Counted from the stretch's first letter, positions 49,890 through 59,646 are shown. The stretch is 64,000 nt of DNA from an uncultured Prevotella sp. (GCA_946415755.1 CAMKTS010000007.1:1-64000); one strand, 5' to 3'. Notes: generated from the sequence alone by a model not told the origin. Numbers and translations: made by a program.

Positions 49890-51404
49890 ATGGAACCTTC
49901 AAGGCGCATCGTTTATAATACAATTGCACAATACATTAAGGCGATTATCAATATCGTCCTTGCTTTGTATTCTACACGCCTTGTTTTAGAAGCATTACAA
50001 GTATCAGATTATGGCATATATAGTTTAGTAGGCGGCGTGGTATCCATGCTTGGTTTTATAACCAATGCACTCATCATTACCACACAACGATACATCTCTT
50101 TTTATTGTGGAAAAGGTAATTTGGAGGAACTTAAACAAGTCTTTACTAATAGCTACTTTCTCCATTGGATTATTAGCATTATTCTATGCATCATATTGTT
50201 AAGTTTAACAAAATGGCTAACGTATGACATACTAAACATTCCACTTGACCGAAAAGAAACTGCAGCAGAAGTATATGTACTTGTGGTTGTCATGCTCTTT
50301 TTAACAATTCTTTCTTCTCCATTCAAAGCTCTATTTATTGCCCACGAAAACATCATATACATATCAATTGTGGAAACTATAGACGCTATTGTAAAGTTTT
50401 TGTTAGCTTTGTCCTTAATATATGTGCAATCCGACAAGCTGTTAACATATACAATAATGACTACCGGGATTATATTGTTAAATTTGTTCGCATTTGCCAT
50501 ATATGCTCTCTTCCGCTTCAAAGAATGTTCTATCTCAATACATTTTCAACACATTAACAAAACCAGCCTAAGACAATTAATCGGCTTTGCCGGATGGACA
50601 ACTTATGGGATGGGGGCCATTGCCGGACGAAATCAAGGTACAGCCATAGCTCTCAACCATTTTATGGGGACAGCCATCAATGCCTCATACGGTATTGCCT
50701 TCCAGATATATGGTGCTATTGCATTTGTTGTGACTTCCGTGATAAATGCCATGAATCCTCAGATAATGAAAGCCGAAGGCAAAGGTGACAGAGAAGGGAT
50801 GCTAAAACTAGCCTGTATGGAAAGTAAATACTCCACTCTTCTATTGGCCATTGCGACAATACCCATTATCATTGAAATGCCTTCCATCTTGGAAATGTGG
50901 CTCAACCATAACGTCCCGCCCTACACTTCCACTTTCTGCCGATTTATTCTTATTGGCTTTTTGTTTGATCAAGTGACGCTGGGACTTCATTCTGCCAACC
51001 AAGCTATTGGCAACATCCGAAATTATTCGATAATCATTTACACACCAAAACTACTCTTCGTTCTCCTTGTATGGTTGCTATTGTCAAAAGGGTTCACCGT
51101 CATCCATATCATGATTGCGTATATAGCAGTTGAGTTAACCGTTGCACTCATAAGGATTCCCTACCTCAGTCACATTGCAAATCTCAATGGACAAAAATAT
51201 ATTAGCGAAGTCATTATTCCTTTAATTCCCGCTTGCCTCATACTTATTTTTACTGGAACAATCTGCAACCATATCATCAGGATGCCTTTCAGTTTCATTT
51301 TTTCCATCCCTATTACTATTATTAGTGGAATCGCAGTTTCATGGTTCATTTCTTTAAATAAAGAGGAGCGTAATTTTATCATTCATTTTATAAGAAGGAA
51401 ATAG
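49890..51404 (+). CDS. Wzx-type polysaccharide flippase
   Basis: 504 residues with about 12-14 membrane helices. The start RRIVYNTIAQYIKAIINIVL and the ALYSTRLVLEALQVSDYGIY helix are typical of Bacteroidetes O-antigen/capsule flippases of the MOP superfamily. It exports undecaprenyl-linked repeat units. The DNA from here to about 53.9 kb is clearly richer in A and T than the neighbouring genes and uses more ATA/TTA codons, as in many laterally acquired capsule cassettes. Confidence 0.9.
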   Translation: MEPSRRIVYNTIAQYIKAIINIVLALYSTRLVLEALQVSDYGIYSLVGGVVSMLGFITNALIITTQRYISFYCGKGNLEELKQVFTNSYFLHWIISIILCIILLSLTKWLTYDILNIPLDRKETAAEVYVLVVVMLFLTILSSPFKALFIAHENIIYISIVETIDAIVKFLLALSLIYVQSDKLLTYTIMTTGIILLNLFAFAIYALFRFKECSISIHFQHINKTSLRQLIGFAGWTTYGMGAIAGRNQGTAIALNHFMGTAINASYGIAFQIYGAIAFVVTSVINAMNPQIMKAEGKGDREGMLKLACMESKYSTLLLAIATIPIIIEMPSILEMWLNHNVPPYTSTFCRFILIGFLFDQVTLGLHSANQAIGNIRNYSIIIYTPKLLFVLLVWLLLSKGFTVIHIMIAYIAVELTVALIRIPYLSHIANLNGQKYISEVIIPLIPACLILIFTGTICNHIIRMPFSFIFSIPITIISGIAVSWFISLNKEERNFIIHFIRRK

Positions 51405-51406
51405 CC

Positions 51407-52654
51407 ATGTTCAATATAGAGCGCCTCTTCATCATAGAACTACCGCATGACATCCTCTCGATATCTAAAGAGAAGACCGCTTACGCATTATTCTATTCTG
51501 GAATGATATTAGCGTTTTTCGGCACGCTAAATCCTTGGTTTCTATGGCCAATTGCTAAGGTTTATACAATTATTTCAAGTTTTCTCGTTCTCAGCGCGAT
51601 GGCAATATCGGCCACAATGCAAAAATCAATTTTTTCAAAAAATGAGTTTCTACTACCAATACTTTCATACACCATCTTAATCTATTACCAGTCTCTCATC
51701 AATCATCAAAATGTTACAAGCCTCATATTCAACCTTTTTCATATAAGCATCTTTCTCGCTCTTTTCCGCTTTAATATTGAAAAGATAGAAGTCTTAGCGA
51801 CTGTTTTGGCAAAAACGATGGCAATTATTCTCTCTGTTTCCATCCCATTCTTTTTGCTGTATCTCGTTGGTTTCCCCCTACCTTCAACAAACGGTGGATT
51901 TAATGACATGTACTCCTACTCCAACTACTTCTTTTTTCTTATTGATGACCGTTCTATGTTTTCCTTCATTCCAAGATTTCATTCTGTATTCTTGGAGCCT
52001 GGGCAGATGGGTACTGCGACAACACTTCTGCTTCTGACACAGATTGGGAAGTGGAAGAAGTGGTACAATATCATTTTATTTGCTGCAACAGTTATGTCCT
52101 TTTCTCTTGCAGCCTATATTCTTCTGTTTGCTGTCATTTTTTTGAGTCTCTGGATTCAAGGGCAAGATTTTTTTAAGAAGCTCATCATCACCATCGCAAT
52201 TATTTCCACTGTAGTGGTTTCTTCTTTCTATTATAATCAAGGATACAATCTCATACATGATTTAATAATAATTCGTATGGAGGTTGAAGATGGGCAGATG
52301 GCTGGCGACAACAGAGTAAACGACAGTTTCAAAGCAGACTACGAGAATTTCTTGGAATCATCTGACATAATATTGGGAAAAGACCTCGAGCGTGTTTGGG
52401 GAAGTGCTGGATACAAAGTGTTTTTCTATGACTATGGTCTTATGGGAATCATTCTTTTGTTTACTTTCTATTACATCTCGGTCATGGATTCTGTTAACAG
52501 GCGAAGACAAATTGCAGCCTTATTGGTTGCTCTCATGAACTTTTATGCCCGTGATTTTCCCCTATGGTATTCTTTCTATCTTCCAATATATTGTACAGCG
52601 ATGATTGATACCATGCCGACAAAACAAGAGAATAATAATTTAGGCACTATTTAA
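51407..52654 (+). CDS. Wzy-like O-antigen/capsule polymerase
   Basis: 415 residues with about ten to eleven membrane helices and one long periplasmic loop (about 160-200, with FIPRFHSVFLEPGQMGTATT, and further around 275-330). This pattern and its place between flippase and glycosyltransferase support the Wzy role: joining repeat units on the periplasmic side. Wzy proteins share little sequence, so the call rests on topology and context. The start is three bases after the flippase stop. Confidence 0.75.
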   Translation: MFNIERLFIIELPHDILSISKEKTAYALFYSGMILAFFGTLNPWFLWPIAKVYTIISSFLVLSAMAISATMQKSIFSKNEFLLPILSYTILIYYQSLINHQNVTSLIFNLFHISIFLALFRFNIEKIEVLATVLAKTMAIILSVSIPFFLLYLVGFPLPSTNGGFNDMYSYSNYFFFLIDDRSMFSFIPRFHSVFLEPGQMGTATTLLLLTQIGKWKKWYNIILFAATVMSFSLAAYILLFAVIFLSLWIQGQDFFKKLIITIAIISTVVVSSFYYNQGYNLIHDLIIIRMEVEDGQMAGDNRVNDSFKADYENFLESSDIILGKDLERVWGSAGYKVFFYDYGLMGIILLFTFYYISVMDSVNRRRQIAALLVALMNFYARDFPLWYSFYLPIYCTAMIDTMPTKQENNNLGTI

Positions 52655-52670
52655 ATTCCAAATACAAAAC

Positions 52671-53843
52671 ATGCATATTGTTTACATTCTTCATTCGACA
52701 GGGAAATACACAGGATCGTCTAAATCTTTTTTCATGCTCACACACTACATGAAATATAATGAGGTGACATTTTCTGCAGTCCTTCCCGACAAGAATGGAA
52801 TATATGAAGACCTATGTAAGAATAACATCCCAGTCTTTACTACACCATACAGGACAAACACTCTGCCTCCAAGAAAATCAGTGTCCGACAAGTTGTTGTT
52901 TCTTCCACGCCTAGCCGGGAGACTACTTGTCAACATGATAGCAGCCATAAAAATAGAGCAACACCTAAGAAAACTACCTCGTGTTGATATTATACACACA
53001 AACTCAAGCACTGTCAATGTTGGAGAGCGCGCCGCAAAAAAGATGGGCATACCTCACATATACCATCTTAGAGAGCATTTGGAAGTTTCTAACTTGCATT
53101 ATATTCCAACCTTTAACAGTTTCTTGAAAAAGCTGTCACAAAAAGGAACTTATAATATTTGTATTACTAAAGACATACAAAAATATTATAGGCAATCAGA
53201 AAAGCCTTGTTCTCGAGTTATATATAATGGCATCTATAATAAAAGGAGTGAACTACCTATTGCGACAAAAAAAGATTACTTCTTGTTTGCAGGAAGAATA
53301 GAACCTAATAAGGGGCTTGATGACCTAATTAAAAGTTTCATTTTGTTCAAGAAGCAATCTAAAGCGAATACAAAACTCTATATTATCGGAGAAAGCAACG
53401 ACAACATATATCACCATGAAATAAAAAAAACTATTTCTGACAATGACATTAATGACAGCATTGTAGAATTTGGATACAGAGAAGATATAGATATATTCAT
53501 GCAACATGCCATAGCAATTATTGTCCCTTCCTTCTTTGAAGGATTTGGACGTTTAGTAGCAGAAGCCATGTTTAATGGATGCATTGTAATTGGCAGGGAT
53601 TGTAGTGGAATCAAGGAACAGTTCGACAATGGACTCAAACTTGAGAACAAAGAGATTGCACTTCGTTTCAACACTATTAGAGAATTATTTGAAGCCATGA
53701 ACAATATATACTCACAGCCTACTGAGTATTCAGAGTATGCAAACAGGGCATTCCATACTGTCAATCAATTATATTCTGCGGAATCCTGCGCACAGAACAC
53801 ATTTCAATTTTACAAAGACATTAAAGAATATAGTAACCAGTAA
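52671..53843 (+). CDS. Glycosyltransferase, GT4 family (GT-B fold)
   Basis: 390 residues. N-terminal domain MHIVYILHSTGKYTGSSKSF. The C-terminal domain has FAGRIEPNKGLDDLIKSFIL, EFGYREDIDIFMQHAIAIIVPS, and the FEGFGRLVAEAMFNGCIVIG signature of retaining GT4 enzymes (EGFG..EAM). It adds one sugar to the lipid-linked unit. It is the last gene of the AT-rich block; a stump of an acetyltransferase gene follows immediately. Confidence 0.9.
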   Translation: MHIVYILHSTGKYTGSSKSFFMLTHYMKYNEVTFSAVLPDKNGIYEDLCKNNIPVFTTPYRTNTLPPRKSVSDKLLFLPRLAGRLLVNMIAAIKIEQHLRKLPRVDIIHTNSSTVNVGERAAKKMGIPHIYHLREHLEVSNLHYIPTFNSFLKKLSQKGTYNICITKDIQKYYRQSEKPCSRVIYNGIYNKRSELPIATKKDYFLFAGRIEPNKGLDDLIKSFILFKKQSKANTKLYIIGESNDNIYHHEIKKTISDNDINDSIVEFGYREDIDIFMQHAIAIIVPSFFEGFGRLVAEAMFNGCIVIGRDCSGIKEQFDNGLKLENKEIALRFNTIRELFEAMNNIYSQPTEYSEYANRAFHTVNQLYSAESCAQNTFQFYKDIKEYSNQ

Positions 53844-53845
53844 CC

Positions 53846-53908
53846 TATGACATCCCAGCTTACTCCGTTGCTGCTGGTATCCCTGCCAAGCTTATTAAAC
53901 AACTGTAG
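53846..53908 (+). pseudogene. C-terminal stump of a left-handed beta-helix acetyltransferase
   Basis: The 20 codons before TAG 53906-53908 read YDIPAYSVAAGIPAKLIKQL. This is the usual C-terminal end of hexapeptide-repeat sugar O-acetyltransferases (xVxxGxPAK). It has no start of its own and lies two bases after the GT4 stop. The rest of the gene is missing, so it is a scar of a recombination event. Confidence 0.75.
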
Positions 53909-53940
53909 GGATATAGCACCAATAAAATAATCCATGCAAA

Positions 53941-53972
53941 TTTGGATATTTTCAACATTATTGTTATCTTTG
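53941..53972 (+). promoter_or_regulatory. Promoter of the truncated AAA-ATPase gene
   Basis: TTTG (53941-53944), 20-bp spacer, TATCTTTG (53965-53972). It is a textbook promoter inside the capsule locus, and it may now serve the downstream WbsX, GT4, MBOAT and SGNH genes. Confidence 0.82.
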
Positions 53973-53989
53973 CACACAAATTGAAAGAT

Positions 53990-54238
53990 ATGGGTAGTTA
54001 TATCAATACTGGCAATGCAGGTTTTCAGAGAGCAAGAAATGGGGAATATGTCGATAAGTCCGGACTTATTTCCGTTGTTAACAGCACGTTATTTACAGAA
54101 CATTGCTTCAGTTGCGTAACGCGCTGCCGCCGTTTGGGGAAGTCGATGGCTGCCAAGATGCTGTGTGCCTACTACGACCAGTCGTGTGACTCACGAGCAC
54201 TGTTTGCCGATTTGAAGATTGAAAAACATAAAGTATGA
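53990..54238 (+). pseudogene. N-terminal stump of an AAA-ATPase-like (PF09820-type) protein
   Basis: 82 codons beginning MGSYINTGNAGFQRARNGEY, then a VDKSGLI segment and TRCRRLGKSMAAKML. This is the N-terminus of the Bacteroidales AAA-ATPase_like family, whose full members exceed 500 residues and end in a PD-(D/E)XK nuclease domain. Here GKS of the P-loop is present but the rest is lost. The frame stops at 54236-54238 and overlaps the next start as ATGA. It may still be translated and couple the downstream gene. Confidence 0.78.
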
Positions 54239-55389
54239 AACCAAGAATCATAGGATTATACCTTCCACAATACCACCCTATCCCCGAAAACGATGAATGG
54301 TGGGGAAAAGGATTCACCGAGTGGACGAATGTTGCCAAGGCCAAACCACTATTCAGAGGGCATTATCAGCCACGTATCCCTGCCGACTTAGGCTTTTATG
54401 ACCTACGTCTGCCAGAAGTAAGAGAACAGCAGGCAGAGCTGGCCCGCGAAGCCGGCTTGGAGGGCTTCTGCTATTACCACTATTGGTTCGGCAACGGCAA
54501 ACAGCTGTTGGAACGACCCTTCAACGAGGTATTGGCCTCTGGCAAGCCCGATTTCCCCTTCTGTCTCTGCTGGGCCAATCACGACTGGACGAACAAGACC
54601 TGGAAGAAAGGCAGTAGCATGCGCAAGGACTCCATGATTATGCAGATGCACTATTCCATGGACGACCATCGCCAGCATTTCATGGCCCTGTTGCCCGCTT
54701 TCAAGGACAAGCGCTATATGAAGGTCGACGGGAAACCTCTGTTTGCCGTCTGGGCACCACGCGACATTCCCGAGGTAGAGAAGTTCATTGAACTTTGGCA
54801 TCAACTGGCCAAGGAAAACGGTCTGCCTGGTATTCATTTCGTGGGATATACACAAAATGCATCTGGACGTTCCGTAAAAGACGGCCATTGGACGCTCTGG
54901 GCCGAGAACCAAGCTGCAGAACTATACAACGACTTGACAGAGCGAGGCTTCGATGCCGTCATGTCGGCAGGATTAGGGCGTGCCCAGTCTCTCTGCCACG
55001 GCAAGTGGAGCATGCTGTGGTTCCACCTGAAAAACCAGACATTCCTCCACTCCACCCTACGCACCGACTATGCAAAAGCCATGCAGCACTACTACGTGCC
55101 GGAGGATGCATGGGAAAACGTGTATCCCACCCTGCTTCCCCAATGGGACCGCACCCCGCGTGCCGGCATCAAGACCGACCCGTTGGTAAACAGCACCCCT
55201 GAGAAGTTCCAGGCATCAGTAGAGCGCGCACTCCATATCATACAGAAGAAACAGCCGGAACATCAGATCCTATTCCTGAAAGCATGGAATGAATGGGGAG
55301 AAGGCAATTATGTCGAGCCAGACCAGAAATACGGGCACGGATATCTGGATGCCATTCACAACGCCATAGAAAACTGCAAGGCTTTATGA
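54235..55389 (+). CDS. WbsX-like (GH99-type) glycan biosynthesis protein
   Basis: 384 residues. The start PRIIGLYLPQYHPIPENDEWWGKGFTEW is the hallmark of WbsX family proteins, which resemble GH99 hydrolases and are found in O-antigen and rhamnan loci. GFCYYHYWFGNGKQLLERP, WANHDWTNKTW and LKAWNEWGEGNYVEPD are further conserved segments. A transferase role in polysaccharide assembly is assumed in the family but not shown. GC content is higher than in the block before 53.9 kb. The ATG overlaps the stop of the AAA-ATPase stump. Confidence 0.88.
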   Translation: MKPRIIGLYLPQYHPIPENDEWWGKGFTEWTNVAKAKPLFRGHYQPRIPADLGFYDLRLPEVREQQAELAREAGLEGFCYYHYWFGNGKQLLERPFNEVLASGKPDFPFCLCWANHDWTNKTWKKGSSMRKDSMIMQMHYSMDDHRQHFMALLPAFKDKRYMKVDGKPLFAVWAPRDIPEVEKFIELWHQLAKENGLPGIHFVGYTQNASGRSVKDGHWTLWAENQAAELYNDLTERGFDAVMSAGLGRAQSLCHGKWSMLWFHLKNQTFLHSTLRTDYAKAMQHYYVPEDAWENVYPTLLPQWDRTPRAGIKTDPLVNSTPEKFQASVERALHIIQKKQPEHQILFLKAWNEWGEGNYVEPDQKYGHGYLDAIHNAIENCKAL

Positions 55390-56423
55390 AGAAAATAGGG
55401 GTATTAGGTCATTTTGCCATTGGCACCAACATGAGTGACGGCCAAACCATCAAGACGAGGGTTGTTGGTGAAGAACTGCGACGTATCTATCCTGACGAAG
55501 TTGATTTTATCGACACTTATGGAGGTTGGAGATTCCTTTTTCGGCTGCCCGTTGTATTGTTGCAACTTCTCATCAAATACAAAAACATCATTATCATGCC
55601 TGCCCACAATGGTATCCGTATTATTTCACCGTTGTTGGTCATTGGCAATTTGTTCTTCCATCGAAGTATCCATTATGTGGTCATTGGCGGTTGGTTAGCA
55701 GTGTTTGCAAAAAGATATCCTCTGTTCAGATTCTTTATTCGTCAGTTCGATGGTATTTACGTCGAATCAGATACCATGCGCCGACAACTGCAAGAATTAT
55801 CTTTCACAAATGCCATATTAATGCCCAATAGCAAGCCTCTTCATATTGTGACAGAGAATGACATTCCCCATTCCTTTCAGTTTCCACTTAAGGTATGCAC
55901 CTTCTCAAGGATAATCAAAGAAAAAGGTATTGAAGATGCCATACTTGCAGTAAATGAATGCAACAGGATAATGGGAAGGACAATTTATACCCTTGACATT
56001 TTTGGACAAGCAGACAGACAACAGGAGGCGTGGTTTAAAGAACTGATGAGCCAACAACCCGACGAAATACAGTACAAAGGGATTGTTCCTTTTGATAAGA
56101 GTACGGAGACCCTCAAGGATTACTTTGCACTGCTTTTTCCCACCTATTATGAGGGAGAGTGTTTTGCCGGAACACTTATTGATGCCATGGCTTCTGGGAT
56201 ACCGACTATTGCTTCCGACTGGCACGAGAACGCCAATATCGTTATTGACGGGCAAACGGGCATCATCTTTCCCGTCCATGACCTCAACAGCTTAACTGAT
56301 ATTTTGACTGGCCTGGCAAACCATCCAGATCAAACCATCGGAATGCGCCACTCTTGTATTCATAGGGCCAAAGAGTTTCTTCCAGAGAAAATCATCAAGA
56401 CTCTTACTGACCGTCTTGTATAG
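55386..56423 (+). CDS. Glycosyltransferase, GT4-like
   Basis: 345 residues from MKKIGVLGHFAIGTNMSDGQ; this ATG overlaps the WbsX stop as ATGA. The second half has VCTFSRIIKEKGIEDAILAVN and the transferase signature FPTYYEGECFAGTLIDAMASGIPTI. An N-terminal hydrophobic stretch (FRLPVVLLQLLIKYKNIIIM) may hold it at the membrane. It continues the second half of the capsule operon. Sugar specificity unknown. Confidence 0.87.
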   Translation: MKKIGVLGHFAIGTNMSDGQTIKTRVVGEELRRIYPDEVDFIDTYGGWRFLFRLPVVLLQLLIKYKNIIIMPAHNGIRIISPLLVIGNLFFHRSIHYVVIGGWLAVFAKRYPLFRFFIRQFDGIYVESDTMRRQLQELSFTNAILMPNSKPLHIVTENDIPHSFQFPLKVCTFSRIIKEKGIEDAILAVNECNRIMGRTIYTLDIFGQADRQQEAWFKELMSQQPDEIQYKGIVPFDKSTETLKDYFALLFPTYYEGECFAGTLIDAMASGIPTIASDWHENANIVIDGQTGIIFPVHDLNSLTDILTGLANHPDQTIGMRHSCIHRAKEFLPEKIIKTLTDRLV

Positions 56424-56461
56424 ACACACATCTCATTCGGATCTTTCAAACACACGCTCAC

Positions 56462-57871
56462 ATGCTTTTCAATTCTGTTGCTTTTCTGCTTTTCTTCCCT
56501 CTCGTTTGTATTTTTTATTTTGCTATCCCTTCAGACAAGATAAAAACCAGGAATCTGTTCCTCCTTGTTGTCAGCTACTATTTCTACATGAACTGGCAAC
56601 CAGCCTACGCATTGCTGCTCCTTACCAGCACAGTAGTAACGTACCTGGCGGCTATAGGCATCGCTTCTGCTACAAAAAAGAGCCATAAAAAGACCTGTCT
56701 TGTAGCAAGTCTCGTCCTGAATTTGGGCATCTTGTTTCTGTTCAAATATTACAATTTCCTTGCAAGCAACCTGTCATTACTTTTCCAACAACTTGGGATT
56801 GCCATTCCCATGCCAGAATTCACCCTCCTGCTACCCGTAGGAATTTCCTTCTACACCTTCCAAGCCCTTGGCTATTCCATTGATGTCTACAGGGGAAATG
56901 TTCCTATCGAGAAAAACTTTTTTACATACGCTCTTTTTGTTTCATTCTTTCCTCAGTTGGTGGCTGGTCCCATCGAGCGTTCCAACCGGTTGCTACCGCA
57001 ATTTAAGCACGAACACCATTTCGACTATAGCCAGGCAATGGGTGGCATCAGGCTGATGGTATGGGGCTATTTTATGAAATTAGCACTTGCCGACCGTTGC
57101 GCCATCTATGTCGATGCCATTTTCAACCATATCAGCCAGCATAATGGCGGGTCATACCTGATAGCATCCCTTCTGTTTCCATTTCAGATCTATGGCGACT
57201 TTGCCGGTTATTCGCTCATAGCAATAGGTGCAGCCCAGGTGATGGGCTTTCACCTCATGCAGAATTTCCGACATCCTTACTTCGCATGTACCATTTCCGA
57301 TTTTTGGCACCGTTGGCACATTTCCCTTTCCACATGGTTTAAAGACTATTTGTATATCCCCTTGGGCGGCAATCGTGTCAGCAGTATGAGATGCTACTTC
57401 AATCTGATGGTAACATTTGTTGTATCAGGAATCTGGCATGGGGCAAACTGGACGTTTCTTTCATGGGGTACACTTCATGGCATACTCTTATGTTTGGAGC
57501 GGTGGCTGGGTATCTCTAAAAAACGATTCTCCGGATTAGAAAAGTTCTCCCACTGGTTCATTACCTTCACATTAGTATGCTTTGCATGGATCTTCTTCCG
57601 TGCCAACAATCTGTCGGACGCTTATACCATTATCACTGGTATCTTTACGCATTTCGGTATCCCATACTTAGCCATTGCAGATTTCCTGGCCATTGCATTG
57701 GCCCTATTTATCATGCTACTGAAAGAATGCCAAGAGGAATACCAGTGGAAAAGCCGTCTTGTCGCTCCAGGCAACTGGTTAACAAGCCATCTTTACATCG
57801 TCATCATGATAGCATACATCATCCTTTTCGGCGTACTTAACGGTGACCAATTTATCTATTTCCAATTCTAA
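56462..57871 (+). CDS. MBOAT-family O-acyltransferase (AlgI/DltB-like)
   Basis: 469 residues with about ten to twelve membrane helices. The MBOAT signature includes YTFQALGYSIDVYRG, FPQLVAGPIERSNRLLPQ, YGDFAGYSLIAIGAAQVMGF, DFWHRWHISLSTWFKDYLYIPLGG, and the catalytic His in VVSGIWHGANW. It moves acetyl groups from the cytoplasm to a glycan at the outer face of the membrane. The SGNH protein encoded 11 bases downstream is the expected partner, as in alginate and teichoic acid systems. Confidence 0.94.
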   Translation: MLFNSVAFLLFFPLVCIFYFAIPSDKIKTRNLFLLVVSYYFYMNWQPAYALLLLTSTVVTYLAAIGIASATKKSHKKTCLVASLVLNLGILFLFKYYNFLASNLSLLFQQLGIAIPMPEFTLLLPVGISFYTFQALGYSIDVYRGNVPIEKNFFTYALFVSFFPQLVAGPIERSNRLLPQFKHEHHFDYSQAMGGIRLMVWGYFMKLALADRCAIYVDAIFNHISQHNGGSYLIASLLFPFQIYGDFAGYSLIAIGAAQVMGFHLMQNFRHPYFACTISDFWHRWHISLSTWFKDYLYIPLGGNRVSSMRCYFNLMVTFVVSGIWHGANWTFLSWGTLHGILLCLERWLGISKKRFSGLEKFSHWFITFTLVCFAWIFFRANNLSDAYTIITGIFTHFGIPYLAIADFLAIALALFIMLLKECQEEYQWKSRLVAPGNWLTSHLYIVIMIAYIILFGVLNGDQFIYFQF

Positions 57872-57882
57872 TATCATCAACA

Positions 57883-58791
57883 ATGAGAAAATTCTTTCTT
57901 AGCTGCATATTCATTATAACGGCCCTCTGGGTTGTCGACCGGATTGGCGGAGCAGCCATGTGGTGGGTCAACCAGCATACGCATGACGTTGCCGGACCAA
58001 AGATAAAATACCTGGTCAGCAACGTTCACGAAGATGTCATCCTCATGGGTACTTCACGCTGCAACGGCCATTATGTCCCTTCCATTATCAGCGACTCCAT
58101 CAAATTAAGCGTGTACAATGGTGGTATCGACGCTTCCTACTGCATCTATGCACACTATCTCATGCTGAATCATATCCTCTCTCTGCACACACCGAAAGTA
58201 ATCTGTTTAGACGTAATGCCCAGCGACTATGCCAAAGACAAAGACGATGCCTTTAACACCATCAGTTTCTTTGCTCCCTATTTCGGAAAGAATGCTGCTG
58301 CCGACTCCGTATTTATGGATGCCGGCACCTATTGGAGCTATCAAATTTCCCACCTGTATAGATTCAATGCGAAAGCTGTATCAAACATTGCCGGCCTGCT
58401 CGTCAACAAACAAGACCATAGCGACAACGGATATATTCCCATTCCACGTCCACCCCATACTCCCCAAAACATGAGGGATGAGTACACTCCCAAAGAGTGC
58501 GACAGTCTTAAAATAAGCTATCTCCATAAGTTTATCAACAAATGTAAGGAGAAAGACATCCAGCTGATATTTGTAGCTTCACCCAAATTCATGCGCGCTG
58601 ACGATGACCTTTATTCCGTATTAAAAGACATTGCATCCCAGAATGGCATCACATTCCTGGATTATCACTCCAAGGGCTTATACCAAGACCATCCTGATTA
58701 TTTCAGAGACGAGCTCCATCTATGGGATAAAGGTGCAAGATTGTATTCTTCTGTCTTTGCCCATGACCTAAAAAAGCTGCTCAATCCATAA
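57883..58791 (+). CDS. SGNH/GDSL-like periplasmic acetyltransferase partner
   Basis: 302 residues. One N-terminal membrane anchor (FFLSCIFIITALWVV). The SGNH core can be read: VILMGTSRCNGHYVPS (nucleophile Ser), a Gly/Asn block YNGGIDASY, and DELHLWDKGA near the end (catalytic Asp and His, about residues 276-279). No known close name comes to mind. With the MBOAT gene directly upstream it probably completes O-acetylation of the polysaccharide, like AlgX or DltD. The function is inferred from fold motifs and order. Confidence 0.7.
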   Translation: MRKFFLSCIFIITALWVVDRIGGAAMWWVNQHTHDVAGPKIKYLVSNVHEDVILMGTSRCNGHYVPSIISDSIKLSVYNGGIDASYCIYAHYLMLNHILSLHTPKVICLDVMPSDYAKDKDDAFNTISFFAPYFGKNAAADSVFMDAGTYWSYQISHLYRFNAKAVSNIAGLLVNKQDHSDNGYIPIPRPPHTPQNMRDEYTPKECDSLKISYLHKFINKCKEKDIQLIFVASPKFMRADDDLYSVLKDIASQNGITFLDYHSKGLYQDHPDYFRDELHLWDKGARLYSSVFAHDLKKLLNP

Positions 58792-58798
58792 GCCTTCC

Positions 58799-59611
58799 CT
58801 ATTCTGCCGCACCTTTCTGATACACCCTGATCCAGTCTATTCGTGTTTCGTAGGTCTTCTTCAAGTCAGGAACCATACACTCATACTTGCCACTGCCAAG
58901 GCTCTGACTCAGGATAAGAAAGAAAGGACGGTCGAAAGTCCACTGACCATCGGCCAAGTCCTGCTTGTCCTTCGACTTCCTGTATACAGCCGTTACCTTT
59001 CCGTCGATGGTATAGGTCAGTTTGTCGGGCGACCACTCCACTCCATAGACATGCCACTTCTCAAGAGCTAATTTGGTACGGAAGGAATTTTGTGTGGTCT
59101 TCTTTTTAAGCACCACCGTCTGCTGGCTATGCACGGTTTGCTGTATCACACCCAGATCACCGCACGTCTCAGCAATATCTATCTCACCATATATCTTGGG
59201 GTAGTCTATAGAGGGTTTCATCCATACAGCAGATTGGTTACCCCTCAAGTTGTTCGTCTTCATTCGCACCTCTACCTTTCCATACTGGAAGGAGAACTTG
59301 CCTGAAGTCTCTATGGCAGAAGTCAAGACACGGGCTGTATCATCCTCAAGGCCGTTGTTGGGTAGTGCCCTGCATACCAGCTGGCCTTTCTTGATGAATA
59401 TGGCATGTCTGGAATTGCTCACCCAACGGGGCCACCCCGTTGCATATCGTTTTGAGGTTACCCACTTCGTGGTGTCTGGCCTGCTGCCATCCTTTTGGTT
59501 GAACTCGTCACTGAACACCAACTGCCACTTCTCGTCCTGCTGCTGTGATCGAACATACGACACACCGGCCATTAGAAAAGCTGACAGTATCAAACAAAAT
59601 ACATATTTCAT
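58799..59611 (-). CDS. Glycoside hydrolase family 16
   Basis: 270 residues from MKYVFCLILSAFLMAGVSYV (signal peptide); GGAGG at 59621-59625 sets this ATG, over a TTG 15 bases upstream. The jelly-roll has FSDEFNQKDGSRPDTTKW, the catalytic EIDIAE (ExDxxE, about residues 144-149), and the VHSQQTVV and VYGVEWSPDKLTYTIDG strands. GH16 cuts beta-1,3/1,4-glucans and related glycans. It converges with the capsule operon and ends seven bases after it; it could be involved in that polymer's turnover or in diet glucans. Confidence 0.92.
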   Translation of the reverse strand: MKYVFCLILSAFLMAGVSYVRSQQQDEKWQLVFSDEFNQKDGSRPDTTKWVTSKRYATGWPRWVSNSRHAIFIKKGQLVCRALPNNGLEDDTARVLTSAIETSGKFSFQYGKVEVRMKTNNLRGNQSAVWMKPSIDYPKIYGEIDIAETCGDLGVIQQTVHSQQTVVLKKKTTQNSFRTKLALEKWHVYGVEWSPDKLTYTIDGKVTAVYRKSKDKQDLADGQWTFDRPFFLILSQSLGSGKYECMVPDLKKTYETRIDWIRVYQKGAAE

Positions 59612-59646
59612 CTTCACATCCTCCAAGTCATCTTACAATTCTTCCA

